Positions 44,093 to 52,856 of a stretch of 64,000 nt of DNA are shown here, in pieces. Within the stretch, counting starts at the first letter, position 1, and each line of letters opens with the position of its first letter. Both the position numbers and the translations under genes were made by a program. Where the stretch lies: the NCBI RefSeq assembly GCF_005771565.1, contig NZ_VAWA01000002.1, positions 1 to 64,000 on the forward strand, written 5' to 3'. The notes beneath the pieces are model-generated. The model saw only the letters and a list, made by a program, of their open reading frames with translations. It searched no databases and was not told where the DNA came from. The stretch comes from Nesterenkonia sphaerica (lineage in GTDB: Bacteria > Actinomycetota > Actinomycetes > Actinomycetales > Micrococcaceae).

Positions 44093-44464
44093 ATGCGCAG
44101 CAAGGATCGTACGGGGCTGCTGGGGGAGGACAAGGCTGCCGAGTACCTGCTTCAGAGCGGTCATCGCATCCTGGAGCGGCGCTGGCGCACCACCACCGGC
44201 GAGCTCGACCTCATCACCCTCGATGGCTCCGATCTGGTGGCCGTAGAGGTCAAGACCCGGAGGGGCCTCGGCTATGGGCACCCCTTTGAGGCGGTCTCCG
44301 AGCAGAAGCTTCGCCGCCTGCAGCGGCTGCTGCTGGAATACGCGTCGCAGTCGCAGCTGCGTCCCACCCGCAGCCGCATTGATGTGATTGCGGTGATGCT
44401 GCCGCATACGTCCGCCGCGCATGCCGCCTCGGCTGAAGTCGAGCATCTGAAGGACCTCCCATGA
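44093..44464 (+). CDS. yraN: YraN/UPF0102 family nuclease-fold protein
   Basis: A protein of 123 residues. GLLGEDKAAEYLLQSGHRIL, then GELDLITLDGSDLVAVEVKTRR, match the endonuclease-like UPF0102 family, with the D-x(n)-ExK acids in place. The function is not settled. ATG 44093 has AAGGAG upstream, and the stop overlaps the yifB start. yraN-yifB-dprA is a conserved actinobacterial order. Confidence 0.93.
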   Translation: MRSKDRTGLLGEDKAAEYLLQSGHRILERRWRTTTGELDLITLDGSDLVAVEVKTRRGLGYGHPFEAVSEQKLRRLQRLLLEYASQSQLRPTRSRIDVIAVMLPHTSAAHAASAEVEHLKDLP

Positions 44465-46017
44465 CGATGGGGCGGGCACGATCAGTGGTACTGATCGGTA
44501 TGGAGGGCCGGGTGATCGAAGTGGAAGCCGATATCGGTCAGACCCTGCCGGCTTTCGTGCTGCTGGGCTTACCGGATGCGGCTCTGCGGGAGAGCCAGGA
44601 CCGCATTCGGTCGGCAGCGAAAAATACCGGGCTGGACCTGCCCCGCCGGCGGCTCACCGTTAACCTCTTCCCGGCCTCTCTGCCGAAGTCCGGATCCGGA
44701 CTTGATCTGGCCATCCTGATGAGCGCCTGGGCAGCCGACGGGTATATGCGTGGCACCGCCGAGGTCATTTTCTTGGCCGAGCTCGGCCTCGACGGCAGAC
44801 TCCGGCCGGTCAATGGTGTCCTGCCTGCCGTGGCGGCCGCCGCCGCAGATGGCGCGCGCACCGTCGTCGTCTCAGCGGAGAACGCCGCGGAAGCGGCACT
44901 GGTGCCCGGCGTGGAGGTACTGTCGGCGTCACACGTGCTGCCAATGGCCCACCACTTCCGTACCCCTAAGGCCGCACGTATCCTGCGCCCCAGCGAGGAG
45001 GTCGTGGAGCAGCGCACGGGCGGCGCTGACACCACAGTGGCTCCGCCGGCGGAGTACAGCCAGGACCTCGCCGACGTCCGCGGCCAACAGGAAGCCCGTT
45101 TCGCACTGGAGATCGCCGCCGCCGGTGGTCACCATATGCTGCTGATGGGCGCCCCCGGAGCAGGGAAGACGATGCTCGCCGAACGGCTGCCCTCCATCCT
45201 CCCGCCCTTGGACCAAGACGAGTCCATGGTCGCCACAGCGATCGCCTCGATCAGTTCCGGGGCAAGCAGTGTGACCCGGCTGCAGAGGTGCCGGCCGTTC
45301 GAGTCACCTCACCACAGCGCCACTGCAGCGTCAATACTCGGCGGAGGAAACCGGATCCCAGGACCTGGAGCCGCCACCCGGGCTCACCTCGGGGTGCTGT
45401 TCCTGGATGAGACACCCGAGTTTCACCGGCACGTCCTGGATTCGCTGCGCCAACCGCTGGAGACCGGGACCATCACCCTGCACCGCTCAGCGGGACAAGT
45501 CACCTATCCCGCCCGGTTCCAGCTCGTGCTGGCGGCCAACCCATGCCCCTGCGGGATGAACGTGGGCAACGGCAGACAGTGCATCTGCTCGGTGGCGCAG
45601 CGCAGGAACTACCTCAGTCGGCTCTCCGGGCCACTGCTGGACCGGATTGACCTTCAGGTTCAGGTTGACCGCCCCCACTCGGCAGCGCTGGCGCTGGCGG
45701 ACCCAGGAGAGTCCTCGGCGGCGGTGGCGCACAGAGTCCAGCAGGCCCGCCACCGCCAACAGCAGCGACTGAGCCGATACGGCCTGGGGCTGAACAGTGA
45801 AGCCCCGCTGAACCTTCTGTCCCACGAGCTGCGGCTGCCACGCCGCTGCCTCCGCGCATTGGATGCGAGTCTGGACCGGGCCCAACTCTCATTACGCGGC
45901 TATGTTCGAGTGCTCCGGCTGGCTTGGACTGTCGCGGACATCGCGCTCAAGGACCACCCAGACCAGGACGACATCGACATCGCCATGCACCTGCGCCACG
46001 CCGCCGCCCGGCATTGA
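44461..46017 (+). CDS. yifB: YifB/ComM-family Mg-chelatase-like AAA+ ATPase
   Basis: A protein of 518 residues. The N-terminal ATP-independent domain (FVLLGLPDAALRESQDR) precedes the AAA+ core with MGAPGAGKTMLAERL as Walker A and LFLDETPEF as Walker B. A Cys-containing segment NPCPCGMNVGNG follows. ComM homologues are hexameric helicases that promote branch migration during natural transformation. It lies between yraN and dprA. Confidence 0.94.
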   Translation: MTMGRARSVVLIGMEGRVIEVEADIGQTLPAFVLLGLPDAALRESQDRIRSAAKNTGLDLPRRRLTVNLFPASLPKSGSGLDLAILMSAWAADGYMRGTAEVIFLAELGLDGRLRPVNGVLPAVAAAAADGARTVVVSAENAAEAALVPGVEVLSASHVLPMAHHFRTPKAARILRPSEEVVEQRTGGADTTVAPPAEYSQDLADVRGQQEARFALEIAAAGGHHMLLMGAPGAGKTMLAERLPSILPPLDQDESMVATAIASISSGASSVTRLQRCRPFESPHHSATAASILGGGNRIPGPGAATRAHLGVLFLDETPEFHRHVLDSLRQPLETGTITLHRSAGQVTYPARFQLVLAANPCPCGMNVGNGRQCICSVAQRRNYLSRLSGPLLDRIDLQVQVDRPHSAALALADPGESSAAVAHRVQQARHRQQQRLSRYGLGLNSEAPLNLLSHELRLPRRCLRALDASLDRAQLSLRGYVRVLRLAWTVADIALKDHPDQDDIDIAMHLRHAAARH

Positions 46018-46037
46018 CCGAAAAGGAGATCCACCTC

Positions 46038-47330
46038 ATGGATGACACCCCGGCATGGGCACCCGAGAGCATCAGGCAGGCACGGGCGGACCTCAGCCGG
46101 CTCATCGAGCCAGGGGACCTGCTGGGCTCCCTGACGGTCAGCGCCCTGGGAGCTGAGCCTGCGCTGGATCTTATCCGCTCCGGGACTGGGCCCAGCGACC
46201 GTGTCCAGCAGCAGGTGGGTGAAGCAGCCGAGACGGCCGGGCTCACCGCGCGCCAGCGGAAACTGGCCCCGGCGCTGGAGAGGTGGCGCACCCGGCGTGG
46301 CCAGACGGGGCACAGGCGCATGCTGGACTCCCTGCGCCGCCGGGGCGGCGGACTCCTCATTCCCGAGGACGCGGCTTGGCCCCGGCAGCTCCACGATCTG
46401 GGAGCCGCCCAGCCGGTGGCGCTGTGGTTCAGAGTCGCCCCAGGGGAGTCCGACCCGTACATTGAAGCGCCAGCACGTCTGCCCCACCCGGCGCGCAGCG
46501 TGGCTGTGGTGGGTTCGCGGGAGATGACTGACTATGGGGCACAGGTGGCCTGGGAGACTGCGCGGCAACTGGCTGCCCATGGCGTCAGTGTCGTCTCCGG
46601 CGGGGCATACGGGATCGACGCCGCGGCACACCGTGGGTCGTTGGAGGGAGCTGATGAGGAGCAGAGGCCGGCCGTGGCAGTGCTCGCCGGAGGCGTCGAC
46701 AGGCTCTACCCGGCTGGAAACGAACGGCTGTTGCACGCCGTCATGGACCGCGGCATCATCTTCAGCGAAATGGCTCCCGGCTCAGCGCCGACCCGGCACA
46801 GGTTCCTGCAACGCAATCGGCTCATCGCGGCGCTTGCTGCGGCGACGGTAGTGGTCGAAGCACGATGGCGCTCCGGCGCGCTGTCGACCGCACATCACGC
46901 CATGGACATCGGCCGGCCGGTAGGCGCAGTTCCCGGCAGTGTGCACTCCGCCAGCTCCGCCGGATGCCACCGGCTGCTGCGCCATACCCCGGCCCAGCTG
47001 GTCACCGACGCCGCAGATGTGATGGAGCTGGTGGCAGCAGACGCTGCGGGGGTGCTCGCGGCACCCGACGGCCACCCCGCACCGGAGGGCGCCTCCAAGC
47101 CCCTGGGCGAGTCTGCCACCGACGGCCTGGGTGACATCGACCGCCGGATCTATGACGCACTTCCGGTCCGCAGCGCCACCACCCCAAGCCGTCTCTCCGA
47201 GGTCGCTGGCCTTCCGATTCCGCACATCTTCGGCGCCCTGACCCGGCTGGAGCGGAAGAAGCTGGTCCGCCGCACCACTGCTGGGTGGGGACGGGCGGGA
47301 TATCACCCCGCGCCGCAGTCCTCAGGGTAA
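46038..47330 (+). CDS. dprA: DNA-processing protein DprA
   Basis: A protein of about 430 residues. The Rossmann-like core contains VVGSREMTDYG, SGGAYGIDAAAHRG and RFLQRNRLIAALA. The C-terminal winged-helix region (TTPSRLSEVAGLP) follows an Ala-rich linker. DprA loads RecA on incoming single strands during transformation. ATG 46038 has AAGGAG upstream; an upstream ATG lies inside yifB. With yifB it suggests a DNA-uptake capacity, though no uptake pilus genes are in this window. Confidence 0.94.
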   Translation: MDDTPAWAPESIRQARADLSRLIEPGDLLGSLTVSALGAEPALDLIRSGTGPSDRVQQQVGEAAETAGLTARQRKLAPALERWRTRRGQTGHRRMLDSLRRRGGGLLIPEDAAWPRQLHDLGAAQPVALWFRVAPGESDPYIEAPARLPHPARSVAVVGSREMTDYGAQVAWETARQLAAHGVSVVSGGAYGIDAAAHRGSLEGADEEQRPAVAVLAGGVDRLYPAGNERLLHAVMDRGIIFSEMAPGSAPTRHRFLQRNRLIAALAAATVVVEARWRSGALSTAHHAMDIGRPVGAVPGSVHSASSAGCHRLLRHTPAQLVTDAADVMELVAADAAGVLAAPDGHPAPEGASKPLGESATDGLGDIDRRIYDALPVRSATTPSRLSEVAGLPIPHIFGALTRLERKKLVRRTTAGWGRAGYHPAPQSSG

Positions 47331-47416
47331 GTGGGTGAGCCTCCAGAGGTGCCCTCGGCTTGGCGCACCGGCGCGCTGGGCAGACTCCGGCCCAGAGTGT
47401 GCCTAGACTTCGCAGT

Positions 47417-48343
47417 ATGGAGGAACCAACGGATCCGCTGCTGGAGGAGTTCGTGGCTCATCTGCGTCACCAGCGGCGGTTGTCCGAACACACTGTGCGG
47501 GGCTATGCCAGTGATCTTCTGCAGCTCAGCGCACACGCAGGCGGGCTGGCGAAGCTCCAACTGGCCTCACTACGAACCTGGCTGGCCGAACTGCACGCTG
47601 CCGGACTGGCCCGCAGCACGCTGAACCGGAAGACCGCCTCTGTGCGAGCTTTCACCGGATGGGCCCATAAGCGCGGGCATCTCAAGGAGGACCCCGCCGT
47701 GCGGCTCCGGTCCGCTCCGCGCAGCCAGCACCTACCCGAGGTGCTCCAAGCCACGCACGTCCAGGAGCTGACTGCTTCCGCGCAGCACCTCAGAGAAGCC
47801 TACGAGCACCTCCGGGAGGCTGACCCCACCGGCTGGGCCGTGGCAGTGCGCAATGAAGCTATCATTGAGGTGCTCTACGCCACCGGGATCCGGGTCTCCG
47901 AGCTGACAAGCCTAGACCTGACCTCGGTGGAAACCCACCGCCGCATGCTGCGCGTCCTGGGGAAAGGCCGCAAAGAGAGAATGGTCCCCTTCGGCCGCCC
48001 CGCAGAGAAGGCACTGCACAGATGGATCCAGCAGGCGCGGAAGATCCTGAGCCGCCCCGACAGTGGCCCAGCACTATTCCTCGGCCAGCGGGGGGCGCGC
48101 ATCGACGTGCGAGTGGTCCGCCGGGTGGTCGACGAGAGCCTTGCCGCCCTGGGAACCACCGCCGCGCGGGGCCCGCACTCGCTGCGTCACAGCGCGGCGA
48201 CTCACCTCCTCGACGGTGGGGCTGACCTGCGCACAGTGCAAGAAATGCTCGGACACGCGTCCCTGTCCACCACCCAGGTCTACACCCACATCTCGGTGGA
48301 TCGCCTCACCCAAGCGTACGCTCAGGCCCACCCCCGCGCCTGA
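47417..48343 (+). CDS. xerC: Tyrosine recombinase XerC
   Basis: A protein of 308 residues. The N-terminal SAM-like domain begins LLEEFVAHLRHQRRLSEH. The catalytic set is complete: Arg in ATGIRVSEL, Lys in GKGRKER, HxLRH in PHSLRHS, His in GHASLS and the nucleophile in QVYTHI. It resolves chromosome dimers at dif with XerD. ATG 47417 gives the standard length; the ATG at 47360 adds a non-conserved leader. No integrase-type extensions suggest a mobile element. Confidence 0.94.
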   Translation: MEEPTDPLLEEFVAHLRHQRRLSEHTVRGYASDLLQLSAHAGGLAKLQLASLRTWLAELHAAGLARSTLNRKTASVRAFTGWAHKRGHLKEDPAVRLRSAPRSQHLPEVLQATHVQELTASAQHLREAYEHLREADPTGWAVAVRNEAIIEVLYATGIRVSELTSLDLTSVETHRRMLRVLGKGRKERMVPFGRPAEKALHRWIQQARKILSRPDSGPALFLGQRGARIDVRVVRRVVDESLAALGTTAARGPHSLRHSAATHLLDGGADLRTVQEMLGHASLSTTQVYTHISVDRLTQAYAQAHPRA

Positions 48344-48396
48344 GCGACACCCACCGGATTTACTTACCGCCAGCGGTGCCGCAAACGGCGCATACC

Positions 48397-48405
48397 TGTT
48401 AAGAT
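48397..48405 (+). promoter_or_regulatory. Extended -10 promoter before the DUF3145 gene
   Basis: TG, one base, then TAAGAT (48400-48405) gives an extended -10 element. No good -35 box is seen. The leader would be about 70 bases. Confidence 0.45.
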
Positions 48406-48484
48406 GTCACAGACGTGCCTTCACAGCACACGCACTCCCGGTCGTTGGGGAAGACGTACCGAGATGCACATGTGGAGGTTGGAA

Positions 48485-48988
48485 ATGTCGGATTATGTAG
48501 CCAGGGGTGTCCTGCACATCCACTCGGCGCCCAGCGCGCTCTGCCCTCACGTTGAATGGGCAGTAGCGTCCGTTGTGGATGCCCGGGTCAATTTTGCGTG
48601 GGTTGAACAGCCTGCCGCACCCGGAACTCAGCGTGCCGAGCTGACGTGGCAGGGCAGGCAGGGCCTGGGCGCCAAGCTCGCCTCAGCACTGCGCTCCCTG
48701 GGGCATCTGCGTTTCGAAGTGACCGAGGAGCCATCCGCCGGCTGCGACGGCTCCCGCTGGTCGCACACCCCCGAACTGGGCATCTTCCACGCCACCGTCG
48801 ACACCGCCGGGAACATCATGGTTTCCGAAGACCGGATCCGGTACGCCTACGAATTGGGGGTCGGCGACCCCACAGTGATGTACCAGGAGCTCTCACTGGC
48901 GCTCGGCGAGGCCTGGGATGAGGAGCTCGAACCCTTCCGGCATGCAGCTGAGGGAGCACCGGTGCGCTGGCTCAGCCACGCCGTCTGA
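48485..48988 (+). CDS. DUF3145 family protein
   Basis: A protein of 167 residues, matching the length of the actinobacterial DUF3145 family. Features include RGVLHIHSAPSALCPHVEWA and the C-terminal LGEAWDEELEPFRHA. The function is unknown. ATG 48485 has GGAGG upstream; the upstream ATG at 48404 would extend into the promoter. It converges on fabF. Confidence 0.88.
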   Translation: MSDYVARGVLHIHSAPSALCPHVEWAVASVVDARVNFAWVEQPAAPGTQRAELTWQGRQGLGAKLASALRSLGHLRFEVTEEPSAGCDGSRWSHTPELGIFHATVDTAGNIMVSEDRIRYAYELGVGDPTVMYQELSLALGEAWDEELEPFRHAAEGAPVRWLSHAV

Positions 48989-49011
48989 CCCTCACCACAC
49001 CATTCTGAGGG
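48989..49011. terminator. Weak hairpin between DUF3145 and fabF
   Basis: CCCTCA (48989-48994) pairs with TGAGGG (49006-49011) in the 69-base gap of two convergent genes. The stem is short and has no T-run. Confidence 0.35.
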
Positions 49012-49057
49012 CCGGAGCCCTCGTCGAGGAGCCCCGGGCACCCCTGCGGCTGCGTAC

Positions 49058-50302
49058 TCAGACGCTGCGGAAAGCGGCCACAGCGTTGTGCCCGCCGAAG
49101 CCGAAGCTTGAACAGATGCCAACCTGCGGACCGCTGCCCAGTTCACGGGGGCTGCCGGCGACCACATCCAGCGGGATCTGCGGATCCTGGTTCTCCAGGT
49201 TGATGGTGACCGGAGCTTTGCGATCTGCCAGTGCCTTCACGGTGAAGACGGACTCCACGGCGCCAGCGGCGCCGAGCAGATGGCCGGTCTGTGACTTGGT
49301 GGCGGAAACGCACACCGAATCCAGATGAGAGCCGAAGACAGACTTCATGGCGGTGTACTCCGGAACATCGCCCAGCGGAGTGGAGGTGGCGTGGGCGTTG
49401 ACGTGAGTCACGTCACCCTCCGCAGCGTCAGCCGAGGCCAGTGCCCGGCGAAGTGCGCGCGTGGCACCCAACCCCTCCGGATCGGGGGCCGTCAAGTGGT
49501 GAGCATCAGAGGTGACGGCCCCGCCCGCCAACTCGGCGTACACGGTGGCGCCGCGGGCCTCAGCGTGCTCCTGGGTCTCAATCACCAGGGCACCGGCACC
49601 CTCACCCATCACAAACCCGTCGCGGTCTACATCATAGGGCCGGGAGGCCGCCGCGGGGTCATCATTGCGGCGGGAGAGCGCCTGCATGTTTGCGAAGGCG
49701 GCCAACGGCAGCGGGTGGATGGCGGCCTCGGTGCCGCCGGCAAGAACCACGTCCACATCACCTGCACGAAGCATGTCCATGGCCATGATCAGGGCCTCCA
49801 CCCCGGAGGCGCAGGCGGAGACGGCTGTGCGGGCTCCTGCCTTGGCGCCAAAGGCCAGGCTGATCGCCCCGGAGGCCCCGTTCGGCATCAGCATCGGCAC
49901 AGTCATGGGCAGCACCCGACGCGGACCCTTCTCCCGCAGGGTGTCCCAGGAGTCCAGCAGCGTCCAGACCCCACCGATCCCGGTGGCGAAGCTGACCCCG
50001 AGGCGTTCGCCGTCGAGCTCAACATCAGTCAGGCCAGCATCGGCCCACGCCTCACGGGCGGCGATCATGCCCAGCTGCGTGGAGCGGTCCATCCGCCGGG
50101 TCTCCGGCCGGGAAAGCACCTCTGCCGGCTCCACCGCCACCTCAGCGGCGAACGTCACCGGCAGTTGGTACTGCTCGACCCAGTCGTGCTCAAGTGTCTT
50201 CGCGCCGGGAGTTCCGGCCAGAGCGGCATCCCAGGTGCTTTTCACATCACCGCCCAGGGGAGTGGTGGCACCGAGTCCGGTGATAACGAGACGTTTCGAC
50301 AT
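49058..50302 (-). CDS. fabF: 3-oxoacyl-ACP synthase II (FabF)
   Basis: A protein of 414 residues. The catalytic Cys is in VSACASG, the two His in NAHATSTPLGD and FGFGGHNA. It elongates acyl-ACP with malonyl-ACP. ATG 50302 has AGGAAAG upstream. It is the last gene of fabD-fabH-acpP-fabF. It is separated from acpP by 128 bases that hold a very stable hairpin, which may lower its expression relative to acpP. Confidence 0.96.
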   Translation of the reverse strand: MSKRLVITGLGATTPLGGDVKSTWDAALAGTPGAKTLEHDWVEQYQLPVTFAAEVAVEPAEVLSRPETRRMDRSTQLGMIAAREAWADAGLTDVELDGERLGVSFATGIGGVWTLLDSWDTLREKGPRRVLPMTVPMLMPNGASGAISLAFGAKAGARTAVSACASGVEALIMAMDMLRAGDVDVVLAGGTEAAIHPLPLAAFANMQALSRRNDDPAAASRPYDVDRDGFVMGEGAGALVIETQEHAEARGATVYAELAGGAVTSDAHHLTAPDPEGLGATRALRRALASADAAEGDVTHVNAHATSTPLGDVPEYTAMKSVFGSHLDSVCVSATKSQTGHLLGAAGAVESVFTVKALADRKAPVTINLENQDPQIPLDVVAGSPRELGSGPQVGICSSFGFGGHNAVAAFRSV

Positions 50303-50373
50303 GGAACTTTCCTACCTGCTGAGGATGGAGCGGTCTGCCCGGTGGCTGAGGCTGCCACGGGCGTTGAAGTGAG

Positions 50374-50406
50374 GGGTGTGGGGGCTGGTTGGCAACCCCC
50401 ACACCC
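50374..50406 (-). promoter_or_regulatory. 11-bp intercistronic hairpin between acpP and fabF
   Basis: On the plus strand GGGTGTGGGGG (50374-50384) is the exact complement of CCCCCACACCC (50396-50406), loop 11 bases. No T-run follows in the direction of transcription, so it is more likely an mRNA-stabilising or attenuating structure than a full terminator. Confidence 0.7.
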
Positions 50407-50430
50407 TGCGACTGGCGAGACGCGGAGGAA

Positions 50431-50676
50431 TCAGCCGGCAGCGTTGGCGATGTAGTCCACCGCGTCACCGACGGTGGCCAGGTTCTTGACCTCCTCGTCG
50501 GGAATCTTCACGTCGAACTTCTCTTCGGCGTTGACCACAATGGTCATCATCGAGATGGAGTCGATATCCAGATCCTCGGTGAAGGACTTGTCCAGCTGGA
50601 CTTCCTCGGTCTCGACGCCGGTCTCCTCCTCCACGATCTCAGCCAGTCCGGCAAGGATTGCGTTCTTGTCAGCCAC
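50431..50676 (-). CDS. acpP: Acyl carrier protein
   Basis: A protein of 81 residues, acidic. The phosphopantetheine serine is in DIDSISMM, where many ACPs have DSL. It carries the growing acyl chain. GTG 50676 has GAGGAG upstream. It lies 56 bases after fabH. Confidence 0.96.
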   Translation of the reverse strand: MADKNAILAGLAEIVEEETGVETEEVQLDKSFTEDLDIDSISMMTIVVNAEEKFDVKIPDEEVKNLATVGDAVDYIANAAG

Positions 50677-50732
50677 TAGGGGCTCCTCTCATCTGTGTTG
50701 GGTCGGGTGTGCAAAAAACGTGCGTGTCTAAC

Positions 50733-51785
50733 TTACGGGATACGGATCACTTGTGCGCCGTAGACCAGGCCCGCGCCGAAACCGATCTGCAGGGCCAGAC
50801 CCCCGGAAATGTCGGGATTCTCAGCCCGCAGCCGGTGCAGCGCCAGCGGGATCGAGGCCGCTGAGGTGTTGCCGGCGTCGACGATGTCGCGCCCCACCAG
50901 CACATGCTCAGGCAGCTTGAGCTGTTTGGCCAGCTCGTCAATGATGCGGATATTCGCTTGATGAGGGACAAACGCCGCGAGGTCATCGGCGGAGACCCCG
51001 GCCTTCTCGAGGGCTTCAGCGGCGACTTTCGCCATCTCCCACACGGCCCAGCGGAACACGGTCTGCCCGTCCTGGCGCAACGTCGGCCACAGGCGCTGCT
51101 CCCGGTCCAACAGCGCCGTAGCATCTCCAGAGGTATGGGCGTCAAAGAGCGCGTCCCGCAGTCTCAGCAGCGAGCTGTCCATGGACACCGCCCCCCACTT
51201 CTCCCCATTGGAGCCGATCACGGAGGCCGCGATTCCCGGAGTGGAGGAGGGTCCGACGACGACCGCGCCAGCCCCATCACCGAGCAGGAAGCTGATAGTC
51301 CGCTCATGGTTGTCGATGATGTCGGAGAGCTTCTCCACGCCCACCACCAGCACATGCTCCGCGTGCCCGGAACGGACCAGGGCGTCAGCCTGAGCGACTC
51401 CGTAGCAGTAACCGGCGCACGCCGCGGAGATGTCGAAGGCCGCCGCAGGGGTGGCCCCGATGCGGTGGGCGAGGTCTGCCGCGGCAGAGGGCGTCATGAA
51501 GGGGTGCGTCACCGTGGAAACGATCACCGAATCCACCTGTGAGCCATCGATTCCTGCGTCTTGCAGTGCCTCAGCGGCAGCGGCTTCAGCCATGTCCACC
51601 ACAGAGACATCCGCCGGCGCCCGGCGCCGGGTGACAATGCCGGTGCGCTGGCGGATCCATTCGTCGGAGGAGTCGATCCACTGGCAGATCTGCTCGTTGT
51701 CCACCACCAGGGAGGGGCGGTAGACGCCCAGGCCAAGCACGGCGGTGGCCTCAGCGGCGATGGTGGGGTTCAGGGTCACGGTCAC
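50733..51785 (-). CDS. fabH: 3-oxoacyl-ACP synthase III (FabH)
   Basis: A protein of 350 residues. The catalytic triad is Cys in SAACAGY, His in VPHQANIRI and Asn in AGNTSAAS. It starts fatty acid synthesis by joining an acyl-CoA primer to malonyl-ACP; branched primers are likely in this group of bacteria, an inference. GTG 51785 has GAAGAG upstream. fabD precedes it by 24 bases. Confidence 0.96.
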   Translation of the reverse strand: MTVTLNPTIAAEATAVLGLGVYRPSLVVDNEQICQWIDSSDEWIRQRTGIVTRRRAPADVSVVDMAEAAAAEALQDAGIDGSQVDSVIVSTVTHPFMTPSAAADLAHRIGATPAAAFDISAACAGYCYGVAQADALVRSGHAEHVLVVGVEKLSDIIDNHERTISFLLGDGAGAVVVGPSSTPGIAASVIGSNGEKWGAVSMDSSLLRLRDALFDAHTSGDATALLDREQRLWPTLRQDGQTVFRWAVWEMAKVAAEALEKAGVSADDLAAFVPHQANIRIIDELAKQLKLPEHVLVGRDIVDAGNTSAASIPLALHRLRAENPDISGGLALQIGFGAGLVYGAQVIRIP

Positions 51786-51809
51786 GGCGAGTCTCTTCAG
51801 TCGGGGGCT

Positions 51810-52748
51810 TCAGGCGGTGTGTTCTGCGATGAAATCAGCGGCGGCGCTGAGGTCCTCGGGGGACTTCACGGCGAAGGTCTTGGTGCCTTTGAGCCCGCGC
51901 TTGGCCAGCCCGGTGAGCGTCCCGCCGGGAAGCAGCTCCAGGATCCCGGTGACCCCGGCGGCCCGCATGGAGTCCATGCAAGCGTCCCAGCACACCGGGC
52001 GAGTGACCTGGTCCACGATGCGGTCCATAATCTCTGAACCTGAGCGCACAGCCGCGCCGTCCCGGTTGGACAGCAGCGGCACGGCGGCATCAGCGGTGTG
52101 GCTGGCGGCGGAAGCGGCGGCCAATGCCTGCTGGGCCGGTGCCATGTAGTGAGTGTGGAAGGCTCCGGCCACTTTCAGCGGGATGGTCCGAGCCCGCGCC
52201 GGGGGATTGGCGCAGAGCTGGTCAATACCTGTTTGGGCTCCGGCTGCCACAATTTGCCCCGCCCCGTTGATGTTCGCCGGGGTCAGCCCGGCGGCGTCGA
52301 TGGCGTGGAGCACCTCGTCCTCGGCGCCGCCGAGAACCGCGGCCATCCCGGTGGGCTCTGCAGCGGCGGCCTCAGCCATGGCGGCGGCGCGCACTGCGAT
52401 CAGCTCCAGTGCCTGCTGGTCAGTGAGGGCTCCGGCTAAGGCGGCGGCGGGGATCTCACCCACGGAGTGGCCTGAGACCAGGACCTTCTCGCCCAGCTCA
52501 GCCAGCCGCTCTGGAGTCAGTCCCAGCGCATGAGCGCTGAGCAGCGAGCAGGCCACAATCAGCGGCTGCGCCACTGCGGTATTGCGTAGGGTCTCCTCAT
52601 CGGAGGTGGTGCCGTGGGCACGTAAGTCAGTTCCTGCGTACTCAGAGTAATCAGCAAGCCGCGCCGAGGCGGCGTCGTCGTTCTCCAACCAGGGGGTCAG
52701 AACCCCCGGAGTCTGGGAACCTTGGCCCGGGCACACAATAGCTAGCAC
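51810..52748 (-). CDS. fabD: Malonyl-CoA:ACP transacylase (FabD)
   Basis: A protein of about 312 residues. CPGQGSQTPG is the N-terminal motif and the active serine is in SGHSVGE. It loads malonate on ACP. GTG 52748 is preferred over GTG 52757, because GGAAAG abuts the latter and stands 7 bases from the former. It is the first gene of the fab operon; a perfect TTGTAGG/CCTACAA palindrome lies about 70-85 bases upstream. Confidence 0.93.
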   Translation of the reverse strand: MLAIVCPGQGSQTPGVLTPWLENDDAASARLADYSEYAGTDLRAHGTTSDEETLRNTAVAQPLIVACSLLSAHALGLTPERLAELGEKVLVSGHSVGEIPAAALAGALTDQQALELIAVRAAAMAEAAAAEPTGMAAVLGGAEDEVLHAIDAAGLTPANINGAGQIVAAGAQTGIDQLCANPPARARTIPLKVAGAFHTHYMAPAQQALAAASAASHTADAAVPLLSNRDGAAVRSGSEIMDRIVDQVTRPVCWDACMDSMRAAGVTGILELLPGGTLTGLAKRGLKGTKTFAVKSPEDLSAAADFIAEHTA

Positions 52749-52816
52749 ACGGTACACCTTTCCATCACCGGGGCTCTCATGCCCCCATTCCGGCAGACGA
52801 GATCGCCAGCATGAAC

Positions 52817-52833
52817 TTGTAGGTACCCTACAA
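52817..52833. promoter_or_regulatory. Palindrome in the fabD promoter region
   Basis: TTGTAGG (52817-52823) and CCTACAA (52827-52833) are exact complements around TAC. It lies in the 108-base gap between the PucR-type regulator and fabD, the expected place for a FasR-like activator site. Confidence 0.6.
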
Positions 52834-52856
52834 CGGTCCGGACCTGCGGTTCTTCC

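Noticed and set aside
49325-50455. Long plus-strand frame antisense to fabF
   Set aside because: Low-complexity translation; fabF has all catalytic residues on the minus strand.
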